NCBI GenBank assembly: GCA_902772985.1
Contig: CACYCP010000023.1
Span: 1 to 44,067, forward strand
Origin: an uncultured Bacteroidia bacterium
GTDB lineage: Bacteria; Bacteroidota; Bacteroidia; Bacteroidales; UBA932
DNA: 44,067 nt
Direction of reading: 5' to 3'
Below the pieces are notes generated by a model, which worked only from the letters and a program-made list of their open reading frames with translations, did not search any database and was not told the origin of the DNA. The translations under genes were made by a program, and so were the position numbers. Positions 6,711 through 16,181 of the stretch are shown one piece after another. Position 1 is the first letter of the stretch; each line of letters starts with the position of its first letter.

Positions 6711-9116
6711 ATGACTTCTTTTTCAAGATGCATCGCCCTTGCCTGCGCGGCATTTTTATGCTTCTCGGCAGCAGTTTGGGCACAGAGCACAATGACTGAC
6801 GAACAGGTTATGGAATATGTCCAGCAGGGCCTTGCCGAAGGAAAGGACCGTGAGGAAATGATTGCCGACCTTACGCTTCGCGGTGTTACCCGCGCCCAGG
6901 CAATGAGGATTTATTCCGATTATCAGAGCCAAAGCTCCCACAATACAACCGTGGCCGAGCAGAATGCCAGCAGGGTGCACTCTTCAACGGATGCCGTGGA
7001 TGAGTCCCAGGTCAATTCTTTCGTTTCCGACAATTCAAATGTGTTCGGACGCAACATATTCAGCAACAGATCGCTCAATTTCTCGCCCAGCGAGAATATG
7101 GCAACGCCGCGTAACTATCGCCTTGGCCCCGGAGACGAGGTCATCATCGATGTTTTCGGCCGGAACCAGACGACACTTCGCGGGGTAATCTCTCCCGAAG
7201 GCAATATCAATGTGGACATCCTTGGTCCGCTTTACCTGAACGGCATGACCATAGACGAGGCGAATACCTACCTTAAGAAGCGCCTTTCCCAGATTTACGG
7301 CGGTCTTGGCCATTCCGGCACCGACATGCGCCTGAGCCTTGGACAGATACGCTCTATCCAGGTTAATATCCTTGGTGATGTCAATACTCCCGGCACCTAT
7401 CGCCTCAGCTCTTTCGCATCGGCCTACCATGCCCTTTATCGTGCCGGCGGCGTAAAAGAGCCAGGTACCCTTCGCGATATTAAGATTGTCCGTGGGGACA
7501 AGGTGGTCGGCAGTGTTGACATTTACGAATTCCTGATGAAGGGTAACCTTTCCAAGGACATCCGTCTGGAAGAAGGCGACGTTATTCTGGTAGCTCCTTA
7601 CAAAAGCATGGTTTCTGTCGAAGGCGGTGTAAAGCGCCCCATGTTTTTTGAAATGAAGGCTGGGGAGAAACTATCCGATTTGTTCGAATATGCCGGCGGC
7701 TTTACCAATGGAGCCAACACGGCATCGGTAACCGTCTATAGACAGAGCCAGAAGAGCTTCGAGGTTAGGACTGTGGACGAGAGCGAATACAGCAGTTTCC
7801 CTGTCCGTAACGGTGACCGCATCGAGGTGGGCACCCTCCAGTCCCGGTTTGAAAACCGCATCAGCATCCAGGGGGCGGTATTTTTCCCTGGAACATACGA
7901 ACTTGGGGAGGTGCATACTTTGAAAGGCCTGATAGAGAAGGCAGGAGGCCTGCTTCCCGAGGCATTCACGGACCGCGTGGTAGTGCACCGCGAGTATCCG
8001 GACCTTACCAAGGAAGTGTTCTCGGTCAATCTTACCTCCATCCTTGGCGGTACCAAAGCCGATGTGGAACTGCAGAATAACGACGAGATTATCATTACCA
8101 GCGCTACCGACCTTAACGAACGCGGGACAATGACAATCAGCGGTATGGTCAGAAAGCCCGGCGCCTATCCTTTTGCCGAAAATACAACAGTTGAAGACCT
8201 TATCATCATGGCAGGCGGCCTTCAGGACGGAGCTTCCCTTTCACGCGTGGATGTAACGCGACGCAAGAGGGATGAGAGCGGTCTTGTCGCCACCAAGGAT
8301 TTAGGGGAGGTATTCTCCTTCTCCATTGACGGCGGCCTTATTCAGGACGGAAAGGGCGGTTTCGTGCTGGAGCCTTATGATGTGGTTACCATCCACCGCA
8401 GCCCTTCATATAATGTTGCCAGAAGCTTCTCTGTCCACGGAGAAGTCAATTTTCCTGCAACATACACCATTACTTCCCGCGAAGAGCGCATATCCGATTT
8501 GATTGAAAGGGCGGGCGGACTTACGGACTTTGCATATAAGGAAGGCACCCGCCTTGTGAGGCGTGCAACGGCCGAAGAACTGCGCCAGGCCAGGGAAATG
8601 ATAGGTGTAATAAAGATACAGATGGATTCCGCCCAATTTGCCGCAAACGATGCATCTTCCAAGGCTCTTGCAGGTACTTATACCATAGCCGTTGATTTGA
8701 AGGCGGCCATTGAGAATCCCGGCGGGGACGCCGATGTCGTACTGCGTGACGACGATGTTCTTGAGATTCCTTCCCTGAACAATGTGGTCCGTATTTACGG
8801 AGCCGTAAATTATCCTACGGCAGTGAATTACGATGGCCGGATGAAGGGGCGCGACTACGTTAATTCCGCCGGCGGTTACCGCAAAGACGCTCTTCGTCGC
8901 AAGGCATATGTGGTGAATATGAGCGGTAGGGCAAAAAAACTCCGTGGGGGAACGGCAGTCGAACCCGGCTCTGAAATTTATATCCCTATCAAGGAGAAGA
9001 AATCAGGCGATTCGTCCATAGACTATCGTATGATCATAGCATTAAGTTCGGCAGCGTCCACGCTCGGAACAATAGCCGTAACCACTGCAACTTTAGTCAA
9101 TGCATTTAAGAAATAA
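6711..9116 (+). CDS. Wza-like polysaccharide export protein with multiple SLBB domains
   Basis: An 801-residue exported protein. The signal peptide is about residues 1-25, ending in AVWAQ. A short helical segment with MTDEQVMEYVQQGL follows, then a linker. The Poly_export domain at about 135-215 opens with NYRLGPGDEVIIDVFG. Six SLBB-type repeats follow, recognisable by a G.V..PG.Y strand and an AGG turn, at roughly 217-262, 302-346, 384-430, 476-520, 572-616 and 695-740. The C-terminus has a hydrophobic segment (about 772-798). Family members form outer-membrane channels for capsule or exopolysaccharide. It is longer and has more SLBB repeats than E. coli Wza (379 residues), as is common in Bacteroidota. 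No glycosyltransferases are nearby; instead it leads a mannosidase operon. Wzz follows at 5 nt. Confidence 0.88.
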   Translation: MTSFSRCIALACAAFLCFSAAVWAQSTMTDEQVMEYVQQGLAEGKDREEMIADLTLRGVTRAQAMRIYSDYQSQSSHNTTVAEQNASRVHSSTDAVDESQVNSFVSDNSNVFGRNIFSNRSLNFSPSENMATPRNYRLGPGDEVIIDVFGRNQTTLRGVISPEGNINVDILGPLYLNGMTIDEANTYLKKRLSQIYGGLGHSGTDMRLSLGQIRSIQVNILGDVNTPGTYRLSSFASAYHALYRAGGVKEPGTLRDIKIVRGDKVVGSVDIYEFLMKGNLSKDIRLEEGDVILVAPYKSMVSVEGGVKRPMFFEMKAGEKLSDLFEYAGGFTNGANTASVTVYRQSQKSFEVRTVDESEYSSFPVRNGDRIEVGTLQSRFENRISIQGAVFFPGTYELGEVHTLKGLIEKAGGLLPEAFTDRVVVHREYPDLTKEVFSVNLTSILGGTKADVELQNNDEIIITSATDLNERGTMTISGMVRKPGAYPFAENTTVEDLIIMAGGLQDGASLSRVDVTRRKRDESGLVATKDLGEVFSFSIDGGLIQDGKGGFVLEPYDVVTIHRSPSYNVARSFSVHGEVNFPATYTITSREERISDLIERAGGLTDFAYKEGTRLVRRATAEELRQAREMIGVIKIQMDSAQFAANDASSKALAGTYTIAVDLKAAIENPGGDADVVLRDDDVLEIPSLNNVVRIYGAVNYPTAVNYDGRMKGRDYVNSAGGYRKDALRRKAYVVNMSGRAKKLRGGTAVEPGSEIYIPIKEKKSGDSSIDYRMIIALSSAASTLGTIAVTTATLVNAFKK

Positions 9117-9121
9117 GGGAG

Positions 9122-10255
9122 ATGGAACAGTACGAAATCAACAATACCTTTCCGGAAGAATCCGATGAACTCCAGATAGACTGGATGGGAATTGTTTCCA
9201 AAGTCCTGAAAAAGTGGAAACAGATTTTTATCATCTCCTTCATTTTCGGAGTTTTGGGTATAGTATCAGCCTTGGTGATGACACGCCAATGGGGCGTTAC
9301 CTTAACCCTTGCTCCCGAGATACAAAGCCGTAGCTCCTCCAGCTTGAGCAGCCTTACCAGCATGCTGGGCCTTAGCCCGATGCAGATGGGGCCTACGACG
9401 GATGCGATGAACATCACCCTCTTTCCGGAGATATGCAAGAGCACACCTTTCTTGACCGCATTGCTGGATGTTCCCTTGACATCGTATGTTTCCGAGGAGA
9501 TGAGAGAAGAGGGCATGAAGCCGCTCCACACTACGGTTTACAAGCACCTGAGCGGGGAGGACAGGCCCAAAAGCGCTTTTGCCAAATGGATGGAAGAACT
9601 TTTCAACAAAGAGCCGAAGGAGCCTTATACGGGACTCGACAATCCCACGGAACTCACCTTTGAACAGGGTTTGGTGGTAAAATCCCTTCGTGACAGGATT
9701 TCATGCACTGTGGACAGCAAGACCGGTATAACCACCATCCAGGTTGTCATGGACGACAAGATGATGGCCAAGCAGCTTGCCGACACCGTCTGCACCCGCC
9801 TTCAGATATATGTTTCCGAATACAGGACCAGGAAGGCAACGGCCGATTACAATTACTACGTGATGCTTGCCAATGAGGCTCACGAAGAAATGGTCAAGGC
9901 CCAGGCTGCATATGCTGCTTCCGTGGACTATGACCGCAGCGTTATTCTCCAGAGTGCCAATTCCGAAAAAGACAGGTTGAAGCAGGAAGCCACCCTGGCC
10001 AACCAGATATATTCCCAGATGGCTCAGCAGCGTGAACTTGCCCGCGCCAAGATTCAGGAAGAGCGTCCGGTCTATGCCGTTGTTCAGCCTGCTGTCCTTC
10101 CCCAGGTTCCTATGAACAGCCGCACAAAGCGCGTACTGATCTGGGGCTTTCTGGGCTTCTTCCTTTCCCTTGCCTGGTATGGTTTCGGAGAGGATTTCCT
10201 CAAGAAAATGTGCACTGACATTAAAGTAAAACTAAACGTAGAAGATGAAGCATAA
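9122..10255 (+). CDS. Wzz-type chain-length determinant / polysaccharide co-polymerase
   Basis: A 377-residue inner-membrane protein with the Wzz layout. A short cytosolic N-terminus contains IDWMGIVSKVLKKWKQI. The first membrane helix is about 35-54. A long periplasmic, partly coiled-coil region follows, and a second helix near 338-358 comes after a P-rich stretch with QPAVLPQVPMNSRTKR. No tyrosine kinase domain (Wzc type) is attached. Such proteins set polymer length or connect polymer synthesis with the outer-membrane exporter, so the pairing with the SLBB protein is expected. What is unexpected is the downstream partner: the GH92 mannosidase start codon lies inside the last 11 nt of this gene. 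That arrangement favours translational coupling. Confidence 0.88.
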   Translation: MEQYEINNTFPEESDELQIDWMGIVSKVLKKWKQIFIISFIFGVLGIVSALVMTRQWGVTLTLAPEIQSRSSSSLSSLTSMLGLSPMQMGPTTDAMNITLFPEICKSTPFLTALLDVPLTSYVSEEMREEGMKPLHTTVYKHLSGEDRPKSAFAKWMEELFNKEPKEPYTGLDNPTELTFEQGLVVKSLRDRISCTVDSKTGITTIQVVMDDKMMAKQLADTVCTRLQIYVSEYRTRKATADYNYYVMLANEAHEEMVKAQAAYAASVDYDRSVILQSANSEKDRLKQEATLANQIYSQMAQQRELARAKIQEERPVYAVVQPAVLPQVPMNSRTKRVLIWGFLGFFLSLAWYGFGEDFLKKMCTDIKVKLNVEDEA

Positions 10256-12476
10256 AATTCTTACCCTGCTGGCCGTGGCGGCCTGCGCAGCTTGTTCCCA
10301 AGCCAAGTACAACACCCTGCCGGAGGCCAGCCCGGTAGATTATGTGAACATCCTCTCTGGCACACTGAGCAAATTCGAGCTTTCCACCGGAAATACCTAT
10401 CCGGCGGTGGCTGTGCCTTGGGGCGCCCATTTCTGGACTCCCCAGACCGGACGCAACGGCGACGGATGGACTTATCGTTACGATGCCACCCACATCCGTG
10501 GTCTGAAGCAAACGCATCAGCCCAGCCCCTGGATCAACGATTACGGCGCATTCAGCCTGATGCCCGTGACCACAGGCCCTTATTTCGAGGGCAAGGAGCG
10601 CGAAAGCTGGTTCTCCCACAAGGCCGAAATTGCAAAGCCTTATTACTACAGCGTGTATCTGGCCGATCACGACGTAACCGCTGAACTTACCCCCACATCC
10701 CACGCAGCTGCTTTCCGCCTTACATATCCGGAAATGGAGACCTCCTATCTGGTGGTCGATGCTTTCGACGGCGGTCAGGTTTCGCTGCTGGACCGGAATA
10801 CCATAGTGGGTTATTCCACCCATAACCACGGCGGAGTTGGAGAAGCCTTCCATAACTGGTTCATAATTGTGTCCGACACTCCCATGCAGCAGTATCCCGC
10901 AACGGACAATGTCCTGCTCGTGGGTTTCCCCACCGAAAGGGGGCAGCAGGTGAACTTGAAAGTGGCCTCGTCCTTCATTTCAACGGATCAGGCAAGGCTT
11001 AATCTTAAAGAGCTCGAGGGCGGTTTCGACGATGTTAAAGCCCAGGCCCGCGAGACTTGGAACACAACCCTCGGCCGGGTAGAGGTGGAAGACGGAAACA
11101 TAGACCACCTTCGCACTTTCTACTCCTGCCTTTACAGGGCACTGCTTTTCCCTCGCGACATTTCCGAGATTGACGCAAATGGCGAAAGAGTGCATTATAG
11201 CCCCCACAACTGCAAGATTGAAAAAGGCCATTTCTTTACCGATACGGGCTTCTGGGATACCTTCCGCAGCCTTTTCCCGCTGATGAACCTCATTTATCCG
11301 GAAGTATCGGCCCAGGTGCAGGAAGGTCTGGTGAACGATTATTTGGAAAGCGGTTTCCTGCCCGAATGGGCTTCTCCCGGACACCGCTCCTGCATGGTGG
11401 GTAATAACAGCGCCTCGGTAGTGGCCGATGCCTGGATTTCCGGAATACGCGGTTACGACAGCGAGAAACTTTGGGAGGCCGTTACCCACGGTGCCCACGC
11501 TGTGCATCCCACGGTAAGATCTACCGGCCGCCTGGGCTGGGAGTTTTACGATTCCCTGGGTTATGTGCCCTGCGACGTGGGTATCAAGGAAAACGCCGCC
11601 CGCACCTTGGAATATGCCTACAACGACTGGTGCATCTATACCTTCGGCAAGGCCCTCGGAAAGAGTGAAGAGGAAATCGCCCCTTACCTGAAGGCCGCCG
11701 GAAACTACAGGAACATTTTCGATGCAGAGTACAAACTCATGAATGGCCGTAAGGCCGACGGCTCTTTCTCCCGTCCTTTCAGCCCTCTGAAATGGGGCGG
11801 GGATTTCACCGAAGGAAATTCCCTGCATTACAGCTGGAGTGTCTTTCACGATATCCAGGGCCTCATTGACCTGATGGGAGGAGAAAAGGAGTTCAACGCC
11901 CAGATGGATACCGTCTTCGCCATGCCGCCCAAGTACGACGATTCCTACTATGGTTTCCCCATACACGAAATTACCGAAATGACGGTGATGGGAATGGGAA
12001 ACTACGCCCACGGCAACCAGCCCATCCAGCATATGCTCTACCTCTACGACTGGAGCGGACAGCCTTGGAAAACGCAGGCTCGAGTGCGTGAGGCAATGGA
12101 AAAGCTCTATTCCCCCTGGGCCGATGGCTACTGCGGAGACGAAGACAACGGCCAGACATCGGCCTGGTACGTATTCAGTGCCCTTGGCTTCTATCCGGTG
12201 TGCCCGGCAAGCGGAGAATATGCCCTGGGAACTCCGCTGTTCAAGAAAGTGACGCTTCACCTGCCCGGCGGCGACGTGGTCATCGACGCCCCGGACAATG
12301 GTCCTGAATCGTTCTATGTCAAGTCCCTTAAACTGAACGGCAAGGCTTGGACGCATAACTACCTCCGTCAGAGTGACCTGCAGAAGGGCGCCCGCCTGCA
12401 GTTCACCCTCTCCAGCGAGCCTTCCTATACCCGTGGTACCGCACCCGACGACAAACCCTATTCGATGTCCAAATGA
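10245..12476 (+). CDS. GH92 alpha-mannosidase-family lipoprotein with Gln at the catalytic-acid position
   Basis: A 743-residue GH92 family enzyme. The N-terminus carries a lipoprotein signal with lipobox VAAC at 11-14, or alternatively CAAC ending at 17. Family motifs are clear: DTGFWDTFRSLFPL, then YAHGNQPIQH at about 587-596, then GDEDNGQTSAWYVFSALGFYP starting near 631. Asp634 matches the catalytic base of the calcium-dependent GH92 mechanism. The usual GNEP motif, whose Glu is the general acid, is GNQP here with Gln592 (CAG at 12018-12020). From what I recall of the family, an acid-to-Gln change occurs in GH92 members acting on mannosyl-phosphate linkages, where the leaving group needs no protonation. 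The substrate is therefore inference. It is coupled to wzz upstream and to GH125 downstream by ATGA. Confidence 0.92.
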   Translation: MKHKILTLLAVAACAACSQAKYNTLPEASPVDYVNILSGTLSKFELSTGNTYPAVAVPWGAHFWTPQTGRNGDGWTYRYDATHIRGLKQTHQPSPWINDYGAFSLMPVTTGPYFEGKERESWFSHKAEIAKPYYYSVYLADHDVTAELTPTSHAAAFRLTYPEMETSYLVVDAFDGGQVSLLDRNTIVGYSTHNHGGVGEAFHNWFIIVSDTPMQQYPATDNVLLVGFPTERGQQVNLKVASSFISTDQARLNLKELEGGFDDVKAQARETWNTTLGRVEVEDGNIDHLRTFYSCLYRALLFPRDISEIDANGERVHYSPHNCKIEKGHFFTDTGFWDTFRSLFPLMNLIYPEVSAQVQEGLVNDYLESGFLPEWASPGHRSCMVGNNSASVVADAWISGIRGYDSEKLWEAVTHGAHAVHPTVRSTGRLGWEFYDSLGYVPCDVGIKENAARTLEYAYNDWCIYTFGKALGKSEEEIAPYLKAAGNYRNIFDAEYKLMNGRKADGSFSRPFSPLKWGGDFTEGNSLHYSWSVFHDIQGLIDLMGGEKEFNAQMDTVFAMPPKYDDSYYGFPIHEITEMTVMGMGNYAHGNQPIQHMLYLYDWSGQPWKTQARVREAMEKLYSPWADGYCGDEDNGQTSAWYVFSALGFYPVCPASGEYALGTPLFKKVTLHLPGGDVVIDAPDNGPESFYVKSLKLNGKAWTHNYLRQSDLQKGARLQFTLSSEPSYTRGTAPDDKPYSMSK

Positions 12477-13876
12477 AAAAAGCACTGATTGTCCTGGCCC
12501 TTGGCCTTGCGAGCGTTTCTGCTTGCGCACAGAAATACCCCGACCAGCGTCCTGCACCACAGGACCGCCTTTTCACTTCCGATGCTGTTGAGGCCAAGAT
12601 AGCCGAAGTTGCACCACAGCTGAAGAACCCCAAGATTGCCTGGATGTTCCGCAACTGCTTCCCGAACACTCTGGACACCACCGTCCATTATGACGAGGAG
12701 AGCGGCCTCACTTTCGTTTATACCGGGGACATCCACGCCATGTGGCTCAGGGATTCCGGCGCCCAGGTCTGGCCTTACGTGGCTCTTTGCGAGGGTGATG
12801 AAAAGCTGCAGAAAATGCTTGCGGGCGTTATCCGCCAGCAGTTTACGCTCATAAACATCGATCCTTACGCCAATGCTTTCAACCAGGGTCCTACCGGGGA
12901 TTTCGGAGATCCGGACGATACCGGCAAGCCCCAGGATCCGAACGTTTTCGAGCGCAAATGGGAGATAGATTCCCATTGCTATCCAGTTCGTCTGGCCCAC
13001 CATTACTGGAAGGTTACGGGAGACAGTTCCATCTTCGATGAACTCTGGATAAAGACAGTTGAGACTATTTTGGAGACCTTCACCACCCAGCAGCGAAAGG
13101 AAGGGGACGGCCCCTATTATTTCCTCCGCGTCACCGACCGCCAGCTGGATACCAAAGCCCGCGTCGGCCTTGGACATCCGGTGAAAGCCGTCGGTCTCAT
13201 CGCCTCGTCCTTCCGTCCTTCAGACGACGCCACCCAGTTCGAGTTCCTGGTGCCCTCCAACTTTTTCGCCGTGAGCATCTTGAGGCAGGCTGCCGAGATT
13301 CTTGCCGATGTCAACGGCAGGGCCGACCTTGCCGTACGCTGCACCGCCCTTGCTGCCGAAGTGGATGCCGCCCTGAAGCAGTATGCAATAGTCAACCATC
13401 CCGCTTTCGGCGATATCTATGCCTATGAGGTGGATGGTTTCGGCAATGCCTATATGATGGACGATGCCAATGTGCCGTCGCTCCTTTCCCTTTCTTACCT
13501 TATTCCCGAAATGGCTTCCGATCCCATCTACAAGCGCACCAGGGATTATGTCTGGAGTGAATACAATCCCTATTTCTTCCGAGGAAAGGCAGGAGAGGGC
13601 ATAGGCGGGCCGCACATCGGCAAGGAAGTCATCTGGCCCATGAGCATAATGATGAAGGCTTTCACTGCCACCGACGATGCCGAGATAAAGGCATGCATGG
13701 AACAGCTGCTCCGCACGGATGCCGGTACTGGTTTCATCCACGAGAGTTTCAATAAGGACGATGCCCGGGACTTCACCCGTCCCTGGTTCGCCTGGCAGAA
13801 CACCCTTTTTGGAGAATTGGTACTGAAACTTGTGGAAGACGGAAAATTACCCTTGTTGAACTCAATTAAGCAGTAA
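12473..13876 (+). CDS. GH125 exo-alpha-1,6-mannosidase
   Basis: A 467-residue protein of the GH125 family (formerly DUF1237) and of normal length. The signal sequence MKKALIVLALGLASVSAC carries a lipobox-like VSAC ending at residue 18, so it is probably a lipoprotein. Conserved blocks are GDIHAMWLRDSGAQVWPY at about 84-101, EIDSHCYPVRLAHHYW, GGPHIGKEVIWPMSIMMKAF, and GTGFIHESFNKDD followed by FAWQNTLFGE near the C-terminus. Family members remove alpha-1,6-linked mannose, for example from N-glycan cores or yeast mannan backbones. It starts with an ATGA overlap on the upstream GH92 and ends in a TAATG overlap with the next GH92, so the three enzymes are made together. Confidence 0.93.
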   Translation: MKKALIVLALGLASVSACAQKYPDQRPAPQDRLFTSDAVEAKIAEVAPQLKNPKIAWMFRNCFPNTLDTTVHYDEESGLTFVYTGDIHAMWLRDSGAQVWPYVALCEGDEKLQKMLAGVIRQQFTLINIDPYANAFNQGPTGDFGDPDDTGKPQDPNVFERKWEIDSHCYPVRLAHHYWKVTGDSSIFDELWIKTVETILETFTTQQRKEGDGPYYFLRVTDRQLDTKARVGLGHPVKAVGLIASSFRPSDDATQFEFLVPSNFFAVSILRQAAEILADVNGRADLAVRCTALAAEVDAALKQYAIVNHPAFGDIYAYEVDGFGNAYMMDDANVPSLLSLSYLIPEMASDPIYKRTRDYVWSEYNPYFFRGKAGEGIGGPHIGKEVIWPMSIMMKAFTATDDAEIKACMEQLLRTDAGTGFIHESFNKDDARDFTRPWFAWQNTLFGELVLKLVEDGKLPLLNSIKQ

Positions 13877-16158
13877 TGAAAAAGGCTTTGTTTATTGCCG
13901 CCCTCCTGCTCTCCGCCGCTTCCGCGCAGGCTCAGAACGAGTGGGTGAATCCCTTTATCGGCACGTCCAACTTCGGCGCCTGCAATCCCGGTGCGGTACT
14001 TCCGAACGGTATGATGAGCGTTACGCCCTTTAACGTGATGGGCTCCAAACTGAATGTCTGGGATAAGGACAGCCGATGGTGGAGCACCCCCTACGTGGCC
14101 GAAAACACTTACCTTAGCGGCTTTGCGCACGTGAACCTGTCCGGCGTGGGCTGCCCCGAACTGGGGAGCCTGCTCACTATGCCCACTACGGGTCCCTTGA
14201 TGGTGGATTATCACGCTTACGGTAGTGAATACACCAACGAAAAGGCCGAACCGGGCTATTACAGCGTGGAACTCCTGAGCGGGGTCAAGGCCGAGCTTAC
14301 CGCCACCATCCGCACATCCCTGGAGCGTTACACCTTCCCCGGTGGGCAGGGCAATATCCTTCTGAACCTGGGAGAAGGCCTTACGAATGAAAGCGGGGCT
14401 AGCGTACGGAAAGTTTCCGACACCGAGATTGAGGGCTCCAAGCTGGTGGGGACCTTCTGCTATAACAGCAATGCGGTATTCCCAATTTATTTCGTCCTCA
14501 GGATAGACCGGGTGCCCGACAGCAGCGGATATTGGAAGAAACAGCGTCCGATGACCGCCGAGGCTGCGTGGGACAGGACGGCAGGGAAGTACAAGATTTA
14601 CAGGAACTACAGCCGGGAACTCAGCGGTGACGACATAGGCTACTGGTTCCACTTCGACTCGCTTGCCCCCGGAGATGCCGTCCAAGTGCAGATGGGCGTC
14701 TCCTTCGTTAGCATAGAGAATGCCCGTGAAAATCTTGAAGCCGAGCAGCAGGGATTCAATTTCGAAAAATTGAAGGCCGATGCTTCCGCCCTCTGGGCAA
14801 GCCACCTTGGAAGAGTGAAACTCGAAGGCGGCACCCCGGACCAGAAGACCATCTTCTACACCGCTCTCTACCATGCACTTATACATCCGAACGTGCTTAA
14901 TGATGTAAACGGGGAGTATCCACTTATGGAATTCGGCAATGAAAAAGCTGAAAACATAAACACTGTGGCAACAGGACCCATGGGCCAGAGACAAAGGGTT
15001 ATGCGCCAGAGGGGTATCGGCAAAGTGCCGGATGGACAGACTCGCTACACGGTTTTCTCCCTTTGGGATACCTACAGGAACCTTCACCAGCTGATGACCC
15101 TGCTTTGGCCCGAAAAGCAGACGGACATGGTGCGTTCCATGATTGCCCAATACCGCGAATGGGGCTGGATGCCAAAATGGGAGCTTTACGGCCGCGAAAC
15201 CTGGACCATGGAAGGTGATCCGGCGATTTGCGTCATTGCCGACACCTGGCTCCGTGGACTCAGGGACTTCGACATAACTTCGGCCTATGAGGCCTTTATC
15301 AAGAGCGCCGACACTCCCGGGGCGCAGAACCTGATGCGTCCGGACAACGACCCTTACGTGGAGAGCGGATACATCCCGCTGAACTACTTCTCCGGAGACT
15401 TCTCCGGAGACAACTCCGTTTCGCACGCCCTGGAGTATTATGTGGCCGATTATGCGCTTTCCCGCCTGGCAGAGGACCTTGGAAAGCTGGACGACGCCCA
15501 GCGTTTCTACAAGCGTTCCCTTGGCTACCGGAACTACTACAGCGCCGAATACAAGTGCCTGAGGCCCATCAACCAGGACGGGACTTTCCTCTCGCCCTTC
15601 AACCCTGAGGATGGGGCCGATTTCTCCAACGCTCCCGGCTTCCACGAAGGCAGCGCCTGGAATTACAGTTTTGCCGTTCCTCACGATGTGGCCGGATATG
15701 CAAAACTTATGGGTGGGGTCAAGGCTTTTGTCCAGAATCTGCAGCATGTGTTTGACAACGGCTTGTACGACCCGGCCAACGAACCGGACATAGTCTATCC
15801 CTTCCTTTTCTCCCGCTTCAAGGGGTACGAAAAACACACCTGGGAAGCTGTGGAAAAGATTCTGTCCAGCAATTACAAAAACGCCCCTGACGGCATTCCG
15901 GGCAATGACGATACCGGAACCATGAGCGCCTGGGCCGTTTTCTCCATGCTTGGCTTCTATCCCGACTGTCCGGGAGAGCCCTCTTTCACGCTTACGCGTC
16001 CCACATTTACCAAAGCTACCGTCGAACTTCCAGGCGGGAAGACCTTGGTGATAGAGAGGAGCAAAAAACCTTCCAAGGCCCTGTTTAACGGAAAGAACAA
16101 AGGATACAGAATCTCCCACCAGGACATTGCCGCCGGAGGAAAGATCAGCTGGAAATAA
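13876..16158 (+). CDS. GH92 alpha-mannosidase (canonical catalytic residues)
   Basis: A 760-residue GH92 enzyme with a Sec signal peptide (about 1-20, ending AQAQNEW), so it is exported, probably to the periplasm. It opens with [23 protein letters not shown], typical of the family N-terminal beta domain. Both catalytic positions are normal. Glu636 is in ANEPD (codon at 15781-15783), the general acid. Asp679 is in [21 protein letters not shown] (GNDD from residue 676), the base. Family members remove terminal alpha-1,2 or other alpha-mannose by inversion with calcium. Compared with the GH92 at 10245, this one keeps the acid, so the two are not redundant copies. It starts on the GH125 stop and is followed at 23 nt by GH130. 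Confidence 0.93.
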   Translation: MKKALFIAALLLSAASAQAQNEWVNPFIGTSNFGACNPGAVLPNGMMSVTPFNVMGSKLNVWDKDSRWWSTPYVAENTYLSGFAHVNLSGVGCPELGSLLTMPTTGPLMVDYHAYGSEYTNEKAEPGYYSVELLSGVKAELTATIRTSLERYTFPGGQGNILLNLGEGLTNESGASVRKVSDTEIEGSKLVGTFCYNSNAVFPIYFVLRIDRVPDSSGYWKKQRPMTAEAAWDRTAGKYKIYRNYSRELSGDDIGYWFHFDSLAPGDAVQVQMGVSFVSIENARENLEAEQQGFNFEKLKADASALWASHLGRVKLEGGTPDQKTIFYTALYHALIHPNVLNDVNGEYPLMEFGNEKAENINTVATGPMGQRQRVMRQRGIGKVPDGQTRYTVFSLWDTYRNLHQLMTLLWPEKQTDMVRSMIAQYREWGWMPKWELYGRETWTMEGDPAICVIADTWLRGLRDFDITSAYEAFIKSADTPGAQNLMRPDNDPYVESGYIPLNYFSGDFSGDNSVSHALEYYVADYALSRLAEDLGKLDDAQRFYKRSLGYRNYYSAEYKCLRPINQDGTFLSPFNPEDGADFSNAPGFHEGSAWNYSFAVPHDVAGYAKLMGGVKAFVQNLQHVFDNGLYDPANEPDIVYPFLFSRFKGYEKHTWEAVEKILSSNYKNAPDGIPGNDDTGTMSAWAVFSMLGFYPDCPGEPSFTLTRPTFTKATVELPGGKTLVIERSKKPSKALFNGKNKGYRISHQDIAAGGKISWK

Positions 16159-16181
16159 GAGAAAACGATAAAAGCAATAAT

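Noticed and set aside
10980..12560. A 526-codon minus-strand frame
   Set aside because: It is antisense to the GH92 gene, with no conserved motif and no start signal.
13570..16119. An 849-codon open frame on the minus strand
   Set aside because: It lies antisense to GH125 and GH92, has no recognisable domain, and arises because codon use in these genes leaves few stops on the opposite strand.
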